From positions 51,318,884 to 51,382,883 of the forward strand of contig NW_026262712.1 of assembly GCF_021869535.1 (NCBI RefSeq): a stretch of 64,000 nt of DNA, read 5' to 3'. Positions 10,941 through 20,612 of this stretch are shown here, piece after piece. Below the pieces are notes generated by a model, which was not told where the DNA came from, ran no database searches, and saw only the letters and a list, made by a program, of their open reading frames with translations. How positions within the stretch are numbered: position 1 is the first letter of the stretch; each line of letters starts with the position of its first letter. A program made the position numbers and the translations under genes. This DNA is from Mytilus californianus. Its lineage: Eukaryota > Mollusca > Bivalvia > Mytilida > Mytilidae.

Positions 10941-11154
10941 TAAGTTTATACTATTAAGTCAAATGTTGTTGGAATTTTTAATAGATCCTTGATTGAAGAA
11001 TCTGCTCTTATATGATGTCGTTTTACTCTTTTCTATGATTTGGCCAAAATTTGAATATAACGAGAAATTGTAAACAGAAAAATCAAATCAACAATACAAG
11101 ATCAACATAAAGAGATTATTGTCATGAGTTCTATTCTAGTCCACAATGTTGGAG

Positions 11155-11400
11155 AGTATTCATTGAATGAATCTTTATTGCATTAGCAACAACATTACTT
11201 TAGCAAAATACAAGGTATATACATATATGACAAATATGACAGAATACAGAGAACAATTAAATAAATCAAATAATGAAGAGATAACTTATAATAACACATA
11301 CATATGTACAACATATTAACTGATAATATGGTTAATGATGTACATATACCTAGATGAGTGACACCGGCTCTTTACAGTATCTAGTTAAAACAACGAATAA
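11155..11400 (-). mobile_element. Possible retroelement 3' end (minus strand)
   Basis: On the minus strand this reads CCTTGTATTTTGCTAAAG..GCTAATGCAATAAAG followed by ATTCATTCAATGAA, which looks like a LINE 3' tail with a short ATTC repeat. Copies lie at 24215-24440 and 49130-49345. No reverse transcriptase is present. The identification is by resemblance only. Confidence 0.35.
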
Positions 11401-12728
11401 TATGCTATTCTCTACTTTTTTAGATGTGCAAAATACATGTAAACATCGAAGGACATCCTCACTGATATATGAAACAATAAAGTCAACGTAAGAAATATTT
11501 TATATTTTAAAAGAGACCAATATATATGTGGTTTCTGTTCGAGGAGGATACTGCTAATCAAATATCAACTATATATATTGTATCGTTGTCAAACATAATT
11601 TATTATTATGTTGTTCAATGTAGTATTTGTACAAAATATTCAGTTTATAATTTGATTTTTAAACTGATTTTTTGTAATATGATTAAGAACTAATATTTAT
11701 TGTAAGAAGTTAATAGATAATGCAAAATTAAAAGCAAAATTGACCAAAATCTTTAAGCTGAGCTTTCAAGAAGCACGACCAGGCGACATCGCTTGATAAC
11801 CGTTGTCCCTTATTTCTCCAAATTTTCGGATTACAAATTTTTGGCCAATTTGAAGCAACTCTGTATACTATATAATGCTATCTTTCGTTTAGTCGTCAGC
11901 AAGACCGACATACCCAGAAAATACTTAAATCTTATACTTAACAGCTCCAAACAATTTGACAAATCGAGTTAAAACCGATTAAATAATTCATAAAAGTTTC
12001 GCTATAAAGTTTCTAAATTATTTTGGTCAGAAGTAAACCATGCCGGTAAAGGTAGATTACATATTTGATCGGTTGGTTTTACCAGGCTCAAGGAATACTG
12101 TTTACAACGATTGCAAAAATCAAAACGGCTGACAAGACTAATTTAATTCGTGAGGGGCCCGTCTTTATACTTAGAATAATTTCCGAATCAAGGATCGAGA
12201 CTTGCATCTATCATTTGTATACTTACATTTCTCAATATAAAATATACAGATTTTCTCGCTTGAGCCGAGACGGCGAAAGTGAGAAAAGCATTCGAGTTGA
12301 GATGACCAATAATAATCTGTTTATCGTTTTTAACCTATGACTGCGTTGTTAATTTCATTGACAACGGGCAAGTGCGCACGTTATTTCTAGTGATAATTTT
12401 TTGTATCACTCTACAGTGCTGAGAAAGCAAATTATCAGTCAGTAAGAACAAAGGAAAATTTCGTAAAATAGCGATAAGAATGTCTTTGACACAACTGTCC
12501 ATTCACCAATATAAAATACAGAGATGTGATATAAATGTCAATAAGACAACTGTCCACCAGACACCACAAGTAGATGTTAGCAAAATTCAGCGTAAGACCT
12601 TCACCAATGAAAAATACATACAGATATCAAAAGGATCGAACAAGACATAATGTATAACAATTCAAAACGAAATCCCGTTTGCACTTATCTTTTCGAACGA
12701 TAAAAATCATTCGAAATATATTCAGTAG
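11401..12728. other. 5' flank of group E gene; no separate gene
   Basis: Most of it is shared with 24.4-25.6 kb, upstream of the E pseudogene, and with 49.4-50.6 kb. A degenerate R2 fragment occupies about 12520-12620. The open frame at 12065-12340 is not a gene: both unit-2 copies have a TGA in it. A GAAAGTGAGAAAA motif is at 12276-12288. Confidence 0.55.
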
Positions 12729-12748
12729 TCTTTATTTATTTTTTTTAG
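12729..12748 (+). promoter_or_regulatory. Splice-acceptor-like tract just before the group E start codon
   Basis: A T-rich run ends in TAG one base before the ATG. The same arrangement precedes 25606, 50670 and 54543. It suggests that the coding exon follows an intron in the 5' UTR. It also favours the ATG at 12750 over upstream in-frame codons. Confidence 0.6.
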
Positions 12749-12749
12749 A

Positions 12750-14411
12750 ATGACGGACAAAAAATTGTGTTCTGGATGTTTACGAGATGACGAGAAAATC
12801 GAGGCTGAAGCATGGTGTAATGAATGCTTAGAAGAAGTTTGTAAGACATGCGCAAAAGTACACAGAAAATTAAATCCGCCACATAAAGTTATACCACTTC
12901 ACCAGGTCAGTAATCTTAGTTCTTCTATTCTGAAAATCAGTAAAGACTGTGATGTCCATACCGATCAAAGGACTGTTCTGTTCTGTACCCAACATGACAA
13001 GGTCATCTGTGATCTTTGTTTGTCCGACACCCATAAAAACTGTGAATCCATCATTTCTATAGATCGAGCAGCAAAAGGCGTTAAAAGTGGGACCGCCCTT
13101 GCAGATCTTAAGAGTAGAATTGAACACTTAAACGAAATGTTGCCTAAATTGTTGAAGTGTCAAACTAAAGATGAAAAAGAGTTTGATAGGCAAAGAGATA
13201 AATTTCTCCAACAGATTTCTTCCACCAGACAGCAGATTAACAATCATCTAGATCAAATTGAAAAGGAAACCATTGAAGAATTGAATAAACAGTACAAAAC
13301 AACCAAACACACAATGGATGAGGCGAAACATAAAACACAGAAAGGACTCGAGGCAGTAGCGACATGGATAAACGAATTGTCATCGATAGAAACCATCAGT
13401 AATGAAGTACTTTTATTTCAGACAATCAAAGTAATGGATAATAAAACACACATAGAAGAAACCAATATTTGCGAGCTCAATAAGCAACACAAAATAGAAT
13501 TTGATCCATTTGATACAAACGATCTTCCAATGTTACTTAGGTCGATGGGAGATATTTCACTTACAGAAAATCAAATGCATATACCCGCATTACAGTACAA
13601 TTTACAACAAATACAAGAACCAGTTAAGTCAATGGAAGAAGAGGAAGGCAAAATACAACGAAGTAATTCGTTTCTAACATCAGTATTAGGATCATATGTT
13701 AAAATAGAAAACGGTTGTTTTGTGTCCGGAAAGAGACTTCTATTGTCACGTTACAACACATCACACATCTATGCATGTGGATATGATGGGAATGATGTCC
13801 AAAGGATACATTTAATACATAATCCATGGCGCGTTGCAATGATCGACGATAAACGGGCAATAGTTACTTTACAATCGAAAGGATTCCAGATCTTAGATCT
13901 AACAACACTCACCTTAGGGAGATGTATCAAACCTGGAAAAGGATGCTATGCTGTGACATGTAGTAATGGTCAGATATGGACGTCTGATGATGGCACAACT
14001 ATCAATCAGATTGATACCAGTGGTAATATACTACGTAGTATAACAACAAAGAATGAAATACGGGACTTTTGTATAGACAACGATAGCAACATTTACTATA
14101 CTCCAGCCGTTTACGACGGCAATAACGTATACCGTATAACACCTGACGGACAGGAGAGTATATTCTGTAGTCATTCTGATCTAATCTATTCTTTGGGTAT
14201 CGACGTAGATCACAAAGGAAATGTTTATGTAGGTGGAGCGTCGTCTGACAACATACACAGAATATCATCTGATGGAAAGGATCATCAAATCATTCTTGCA
14301 AAGAACGATGGAATAAAAGTTCCATGGGGTTTATGTTACAATAGGGACACCAAACAACTTCTGGTTGCCAACGACAATAAAACAAGTGTCGCCATATATA
14401 ATTTACCATAG
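12750..14411 (+). CDS. Group E RING-less TRIM-like protein, B-box 1 + B-box 2 + coiled coil + NHL-like propeller (553 aa)
   Basis: Intact single coding exon. B-box 1 uses C7, C10, C23, C26, C31, C34, H38 and H45. B-box 2 uses C67, H70, C79, H82 or D83, C87, C90, H95 and C98, so the last ligand is Cys rather than the usual His. A charged coiled coil spans about residues 112-215, a linker about 216-300, and six or so NHL-like blades fill the rest, with GIDVDHKGNVYVGG, HRISSDGKDHQIIL and a final AIYNLP. There is no RING, so E3 ligase activity is not predicted by itself. Related B-box/NHL proteins scaffold or bind RNA or protein, often in innate immunity; that role here is inference. The start at 12750 is supported by the conserved MTD(K/N)KLCSGC and the acceptor directly before it. 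It differs from the unit-2 copies at about 17 residues against roughly 8 silent changes seen by eye. Confidence 0.9.
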   Translation: MTDKKLCSGCLRDDEKIEAEAWCNECLEEVCKTCAKVHRKLNPPHKVIPLHQVSNLSSSILKISKDCDVHTDQRTVLFCTQHDKVICDLCLSDTHKNCESIISIDRAAKGVKSGTALADLKSRIEHLNEMLPKLLKCQTKDEKEFDRQRDKFLQQISSTRQQINNHLDQIEKETIEELNKQYKTTKHTMDEAKHKTQKGLEAVATWINELSSIETISNEVLLFQTIKVMDNKTHIEETNICELNKQHKIEFDPFDTNDLPMLLRSMGDISLTENQMHIPALQYNLQQIQEPVKSMEEEEGKIQRSNSFLTSVLGSYVKIENGCFVSGKRLLLSRYNTSHIYACGYDGNDVQRIHLIHNPWRVAMIDDKRAIVTLQSKGFQILDLTTLTLGRCIKPGKGCYAVTCSNGQIWTSDDGTTINQIDTSGNILRSITTKNEIRDFCIDNDSNIYYTPAVYDGNNVYRITPDGQESIFCSHSDLIYSLGIDVDHKGNVYVGGASSDNIHRISSDGKDHQIILAKNDGIKVPWGLCYNRDTKQLLVANDNKTSVAIYNLP

Positions 14412-14828
14412 GTTGAGTTTCAATGCAGTGGATTTTATTACATATAATTTTTGATCATTGGTAATTAATTTTAATAATTATTGGAAATGTTTTTAATACA
14501 TTTTAAAATAACAGCATTACAAAAAAAATATGTAATGATTTTAGTGTGTTTTCTTTATCATTATACATGTTATAAGACAGTTTAATATTTACACTATTAG
14601 TTGGTCACTTGATATTCACCACAATGTGAACATTTGGTAGGGGTTTTTGGTTTCCGAAGGAACTTACATATTGTGAAGTGAAATAACTACATTTTTTTTT
14701 ATATTTAGGTGTATTATTCATGTTATTAGTTGTATCTTGTTATATTTTTTGTTTGCAAATTAATCATTTTTAAATTAATATGATTCTTTTAATATAGAAA
14801 TAAGATAATTACAGGTTTCATAACCAGT
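14412..14828. other. 3' flank of group E gene
   Basis: AT-rich sequence without a canonical AATAAA that I can see. It resembles the sequence after the propeller relic (15165-15560) and after the pseudogene (27265-27600), so these are three diverged copies of one 3' region. Confidence 0.5.
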
Positions 14829-15164
14829 TAGAATTGAATATCGTTTGATTGACTTTTGCATGGACGGCAATAGGAACCTTTATTTTTCACTGCAACAATA
14901 ACGTTCACCGTATAACACCTGACGGACAAGAGAGTATAATCTGTAGTCATTCTGATCTCAATCGCCCTACGGGTATCGATGTAGATGACAAGGACGATGT
15001 TTATGTAGGTTGAATAAGGTCTTACAATAAACACAGAATATCATCTGAAGGAAAGGATCATCAAATCATCTGACAGAGGACGATGGAATAACAAATCCAT
15101 GCTGTTTATGTTACAACAGGGACACAAAACAACTTCTGATGACGACATTTATAGCTTACCTTAG
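14829..15164 (+). pseudogene. Propeller relic of a TRIM-like gene
   Basis: Homology to the last NHL-like blades begins near DFCMDGNRNLY (about 14847) and runs through RITPDGQES- and GIDVDDKDDVYVG-like sequence to a terminal DIYSLP and TAG at 15162-15164. It is broken by stops (a TAA in the entry segment and a TGA after YVG at about 15012) and by small deletions. The end DIYSLP and the VDDK form are closer to group B than to its group E neighbour, so it descends from another paralogue. The minus-strand frame across it (14828-15034) is a shadow. Confidence 0.8.
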
Positions 15165-15987
15165 ATTTTGTTTTAATGCAGCGGAATTCATTGACATTTA
15201 TGATATATATGAAATAATTTATTTAAATTTTTGTTGAACGTGTATTTTATGGATTTGTATATAACAGCTTTACGTTACAAAATATGTAATGATTTGAGTG
15301 TGGTTCCTTCATCATTATAAGACAGTTGGATATCTATAGTTTTAGTTGGTCAGTTGATACTTACCAGAATGTGGACATTTGGATAGGGAGTGTTTGTCTC
15401 CGATGGTACTTACATACTGTGCAGTGTAAAAACAATTTTTAAATTCATTTGTATTAGAATCTTCATCTTGTTATTATTTGGTTTGCAAATTAATTATTTT
15501 TAGATTAATCTGATTCTTTTGATATAAAAATTGGATTACTCTATTTAAAATGGACGGTAACATGAGTAATAACATATAATTGATATGAAAGTAAGTACAG
15601 AAGAAAATGGTGGGTTGAATACTATATATGTTTGGCTTGCTCACCCAACTTTGTTAATATAACAAAACTACTAGTATTAACAACTGTCAAACAAATTGGA
15701 GATTAAGCTAGCTATTTCACCAGGTTTAACCCACCACTTCCTCTGAACATTTCTGTTCATATTCAGGAAAATAACAATTGTTTTAACTTGCTCAGTTGGT
15801 GTAAAAATAGATGAGCCGTCTAAGATTAACCTAAAGCAAATGCCCTTGCGAGGCACAGAGAAAAGCAAAAAGGAAAATAAATACTTTTTTACAAAGCCAT
15901 AATTAAAATACATATAATTTATTTTTAACAAACATGAAGGATAATTCTAGTACCTGTGTATTAATGTTTTGATACTAATGACTATAA
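15165..15987. other. Flank of the relic; no gene
   Basis: The first 400 bp are a 3' UTR-like copy matching the pseudogene flank at 27.3-27.6 kb. The remainder (15.6-15.95 kb) includes inverted TGGTGGGTT and AACCCACCA motifs at about 15609 and 15727 and looks repeat-derived. A minus-strand frame of about 80 codons there is kept in all copies but matches nothing I know. Confidence 0.5.
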
Positions 15988-16032
15988 TGAGCAGCAACCC
16001 TAAATCTATCATTGATAGAGGGTTGCTGCTCA
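15988..16032. repeat. Hairpin TGAGCAGCAACCC..GGGTTGCTGCTCA
   Basis: Perfect arms of 13-14 bp surround a loop of about 17 bp that is itself partly complementary (CTATCA / TGATAG). It sits exactly at the border between the gene block and the minus-strand R1 copy. The unit-2 copy is at 57785-57829. Confidence 0.8.
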
Positions 16033-16545
16033 CTAAGATCTATTAAACCAAGAGTTCCAAATGGTGAAGTTGAAATCATCACTTCGTAAATTTAACGGAC
16101 GCCATCACGAGTTGGTTGACCGTTATAGATTATCCGTTTCACAGATGATATCGGATATGTTCCCTACAATCCCTTCCCTTCTCACGAATGTGACCTACCG
16201 ATTTAGACTATTTACCGGCTTTGTAATAGCATGAGCAACACTCAGTATTAGGTGCCAGGATCTGCTTACCCTTCCGGAGCATCTGAGATCAGTTTTTGGT
16301 GGGGTTCGTGTTGCTTAATCTTTAATTTTCTATGTTGTGTCTTGTGTATTATTATTTGTCTTTTTGTCTTTTTTTTATTTAGCCATGGCGTTGTCAGTTT
16401 ATTTTCGATCTATGAATTTGACTGTCCCTCTGGTATCTTTCGCCCCTCTTCTACAAGCGTCGTGTGTGTATTTGTTTCTGTTTTTATTCTCATCTCTACA
16501 CCTAGTAAAAAGTTATATCATTTCTTATACATTTTAAGGTAAGGT
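16015..16545 (-). repeat. R1 dispersed repeat, minus orientation
   Basis: Reverse-complement match to the family at 1291, running from GATAGAGGGTTGCTGCTCAC to CTGTCCCTCTGGTATCTTTC, then an ACAAGCGTCGTGTGTG tail to about 16540. The tail alone also occurs at 29130-29222. The short frames here are repeat-derived. Confidence 0.8.
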
Positions 16546-16837
16546 TTGTGTACACAGGGAGATAATTCGAATTCAAATAATTGAAAAAAAGGAGGGACCC
16601 GCCATTTTGAATTGCTTGGATCAACCAATGTTCGATTACTACAATATTATCGAAAATAAAACAACACCTACCTCAAAAATGCATTTTGATGTGATTTCAT
16701 CAAAATTTGAATCGTAGAAGTAACGTAATGACCTTCAGTTTGTTAGTTTTCATTTATATGACGTCACGTTTAGCCATAACGTCTTTGTGCAAAAACAATT
16801 CATGAAGTTTTATTTTATTTCAAATTGATACATTTTT
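16546..16837. other. Short spacer
   Basis: No gene is seen. It contains one CRE-like TGACGTCA near 16759, also present in the unit-2 copy. Confidence 0.4.
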
Positions 16838-17100
16838 TATGCCCCCGTCGTAGCAAAGGGAGCGTTGAGTTTTACTCTTGTCTGTTTGTACGTCCATCCG
16901 TACGTACGTATCATAGTGTACGTCCGTTTGCCCAAAATTGGTTTCCGTTCTTTAACTTTAGTTTGTCTCAACCAACTGATATGAAACTTATGCACAATGC
17001 TTATTACCACAATATACAGAATAAGTTTGAATTTTGATGTCGTCACTTTTACCGTTCTAGAGTTATGAGGGGTCGGACAGGTACCTTTCTCCTTTCTCCC
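16838..17100 (+). repeat. R4 dispersed repeat
   Basis: It starts ATGCCCCCGTCGTAGCAAAG, followed by a GTCC/GTAC-rich stretch, CAACTGATATGAAACTTATG and GTTCTAGAGTTATGAGGGGT. It resembles a repeat family I know to be widespread in bivalves. The unit-2 copy is at 58634-58900. Confidence 0.7.
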
Positions 17101-18299
17101 GTCCCTTTCTCTTGTTTCCCGCCGTAAAACATAAAAAAACTAATGTATGGGAAGCTCATTTCAAAAGAAATCGATCTAAAGTCTTGTTTTCATGGCTTGC
17201 CCCGTCTTGTCCTTTCACAAGATAGAAGTGTTGCTTATTCTGCTTCATGAACCTCAATAACTTTTACATTGACTGTTCAAAAATAAGAACACGAATAAGA
17301 CAGATGAAAATAATATGGGGAAAAAATGAAATTTGTTGAAATTAAAATGAAATAATCATTGAAGTATGCTACATAATATCTTGATAGTATATTTATGTAA
17401 CCATTAGAGGTGTTTAGTCCTAGTATATTGTTCTTTTTATGGAAAATGGCATTCTCTGTTAAATATATTTGAATTAGTCCGTAAGCTAAAATTTAATCTG
17501 GATAAGAAGAAAATTGAGTTGCATTTTTTTCATGTAAGCTGTCAATTTGAAACTTTCAAAACACCTTGATTTTGATACATTTTGGTGTGGAACAATCATT
17601 GAATTTTTCTCATTCTTGTTTTATAATCAAAGTAAAATTATTACCGATATGTGATATTTGTGTTGTATCACAGATGATCGAAGTTACGTTCCACTTGTCG
17701 TAGTTCGTCTTTAGTTAGCAAAAGCACTTGCTCACATAATTCTTAATTGCAAAGATCTACATGTCGGGTGTTTTCAATGGGCAGATATTTCTTACATGTA
17801 CCCTTCAGAATCCTCCAAATTCGACCGATTTATGTGGCTTGGCGTTCGTATTGTTCAATTTTAAAGGTTTTTGTTGCATTAATTATAGTGTTTTGTGGAC
17901 TGATGTATTACTCATAGTCTTTTTTCCGTTTTGATTATTGTGTTGTCTGTTAAAATAGACTTATTGTTTTGTTTGCCTGCTTGATGTATATGCAAAAAGA
18001 TAGCAATCTAATAACATAAAATTAGAATAAACCAAGACATCTCGTCAGTGTCAGGTATGTGAATCAGCTATAGACGGAGCTTATGTTTATGGCAGTCACA
18101 TAAGTATAAAATACAACCATTGAATAGATTATTATAATAATAGAGAAGACCGTCAATATAAAATACGGATCAAATACCATGTGATAAAAAGGACGGGTGG
18201 ATGAATGACAATAATTATAATATAACCTGACAAAAGAGACAAAAATTAGGAAAAGCATGTTAACAAACGTATGTTACTAATACAGTAAGCTATATGAAA
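17101..18299. other. Spacer; no gene seen
   Basis: AT-rich sequence copied at 58.9-60.07 kb and, diverged, at about 29.4-30.3 kb. No frame is conserved among the three. Confidence 0.5.
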
Positions 18300-18495
18300 G
18301 CTATTAAACTATGAGTTCCAAGTGGTGAAGTTCAAATCATCCATTCGAAAATTTCAAGGACGCCATCACAAGTTGTTTTTTGTATACTGTTATTTGTTTG
18401 TTTTTTTTTTCTTTTCGTTGTTCGCCATGGCGTTGTCAGTTTGTTTTAGAGTTTGAATGTCCCTTTGGTACCTTTAACCACTAACGGGAGGTTCT
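18300..18495 (-). repeat. R1 repeat, internally deleted, minus orientation
   Basis: It contains GTTCCAAGTGGTGAAGTTCA and then jumps to the CCATGGCGTTGTCAGTTTG and GTCCCTTTGGTACCTTT end, so the middle is missing. The unit-2 copy is at 60072-60258. Confidence 0.65.
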
Positions 18496-19824
18496 ATCTT
18501 TGAAAAATAAATGAAAAGCAAATACTCCAAACAACAAATAGAAAACTCCAATAATTTACAGGTAAGTCTGCTTTGGTACTTTCATTATATTAATTATGAC
18601 AAATGCTATGATTGAGGTATGGATAAAGCTTGTGACTGGATGAACCATAATATGGAATGCCCCAGACCATAACGGCATAAGATAAGAAAAGGAATACAAG
18701 ATCAGCAAAAAGTTGTCTGAGAGAGTTAATTTGATCAATGTTTTATAACTATTTCATAATCTAGAAATATGCAAACAAAGAAGTATCAACAATATCATGC
18801 CAATGTTGAAACTTTAGACACTTGGATAGTAATTAACATTGATATGCAATTCCTATTTGTTAAACCACATGTTAGCTTTCTAATGTTTTCATGATTGCCT
18901 CATGTTATTCTACATCGTCTCTTAACTGGCATTAAGAACATACACGGACCATTTGTTTCATGTATTATACGATATCCTAACAAAAAGTTCATCGTAGATA
19001 CCAGGATTGAATTTTGTATTTGCGCCAGACGCGCGTTTCGTCTCAAAAGATTCACCAGTGACGCTCAAATAAAAAATATACATGATATATGAGAACAATA
19101 TGTAATCGTACTATCGACGTTTTTTTATTACAAGTTTTATATGTTAAAAAAAATCAAGAAAAACAAACGATATCTTACGCATGCATTTGCTAAAAGCAGA
19201 ATTTGATAAGGCAGATTCTATTAAACAATTTCGTACCTTTTGCATTTGTCTTAATAAAATTATCTGTAACATTCTTACAGACTTATTAAGATAATATAGA
19301 GAATGGCAATAACATATCAACTTCAAAATATTTACATGTTCTTGGTTTATAGAAAGACATTTCTTGAGACAATTTTACCGAAATTTCTTTACACAAGTTG
19401 AACTCTTTTTAGGATTTTGATTCGAAACTATTTTTGCAGGTATATTATTTTAACGATAATTGTTTTGTTTTCAAATCAACGTGCAAAATTTATATGCAAA
19501 ATTCATTGAAATAAGTGACATAGCCTGTTGACTGTTCCTTTACTTTGATATTCCAATCCAAATTTCGATCAATATTTCCTTGTTTTTCAAAATTTAAAAT
19601 GTTGTTTCAATTAAAACGTACAGTCTTCATATATTAGTGAAAATTTTGTACACGTATTTCGTTGTTTAAAAATATCTTTTTACTTTTCGAAATATAGATA
19701 AAAATTTTGTTGGTCCACTACACAATCACGTGATTATTGAACGTTTTCTTGTTTTACCGTCTAAAAGACATAAATAACTACCGTTATAATTTAAATGAAA
19801 TTTTAGAAGCTTTCTTAGAATCCT
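18496..19824. other. Spacer; no gene seen
   Basis: AT-rich sequence. A short motif at about 19020-19075 (CCAGACGCGCGTTTCGTCT and CACCAGTGACGCTCA) is also part of R5 at 20236-20282 and is a fragment of a common mussel repeat. Confidence 0.5.
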
Positions 19825-20612
19825 AGGCCTAAATAAAAGCAACAGTAGTTTACCGCTGTTCGAAACTCATAAATCGATAGAGATAAAAACAAATCCGGGT
19901 TACAAACTAAAACTGAGGGAAACGCATCAAATATAAGAGGAGAACAACGACACAACAAAAACACAACATTTAAATGTAACACACACAGAAACGAACTATA
20001 ATATAACAATGGCCATTTTCCTGACTTGGTACAGGACATTTTAAGAAAAAAAATGGTGGGTTGAACCTGGTTTTGTGGCATGCCTAACCTCCCGCTTTTA
20101 TGGCAACGTCAAACACAACACCAAAACGACAACATCACATAACAGGACCACAATACAAATAAATGGGAGAACATATAGGACAAAGAAACACACGAATAAT
20201 AGCTTACAAAAGGTACTAGGCTTAGAATTCAATACGCCAGACGTGCGTCTCGTCCACACAAGACCAACCAGTGACGCTCAGATGAAAAAAGTTTGAAAGC
20301 CAAAACAAGTACAAAGCTGAAGAGCACCGAGGACCAAAACTTCCAAAAAGTTGCGCCTAACACGGCCAGGGTTTTCTGCCTGGGACAAGAACATCCTTAT
20401 TATTTAGAATAATTTATAATTTTGCAAACAGTAAATTTTATAAAATGTCTATATAATAGATATACATGATAAAACCGAAGTGGGGACTAACTACAGAATA
20501 AAAACGGATACATTACATAAAACAACATAATCCAACACATAAAAATACACAACCGAGTTAGCCAAAGCCTCAACGCTCAAAGTGACGTCACATTTGAAAT
20601 TATTCCTAATTC
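19825..20612 (+). mobile_element. R5 dispersed element (insertion absent from the paralogous spacer)
   Basis: It contains GCAACAGTAGTTTACCGCTG, CCGGGTTACAAACTAAAACT, AATGGTGGGTTGAACCTGG, CCAGACGTGCGTCTCGTCC and CACGGCCAGGGTTTTCTGCC. The diverged spacer at about 32.54-32.58 kb joins the two flanks directly (AGAAGCTTTC then GGGAATCTGAAAAC), so this is an insertion younger than that split. Another diverged R5 lies at 30548-30930. No transposase or reverse transcriptase is seen. Frames inside are not genes. Confidence 0.7.

Noticed and set aside
12065..12340. 91-codon frame upstream of the E gene
   Set aside because: Both unit-2 copies have an in-frame TGA (CTTTGA in place of CTTAGA), and the start is a TTG; not a conserved gene.
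14002..14268. Minus-strand frames over E-gene exons (also 12870-13127, 51922-52188, 55795-56061)
   Set aside because: Antisense shadows of the coding exon.
15677..15931. Minus-strand frame of 78-84 codons kept in three copies
   Set aside because: Two of the copies are virtually identical through recent duplication, so conservation says little; it looks repeat-derived and matches no family I know. I would reconsider it with expression data.
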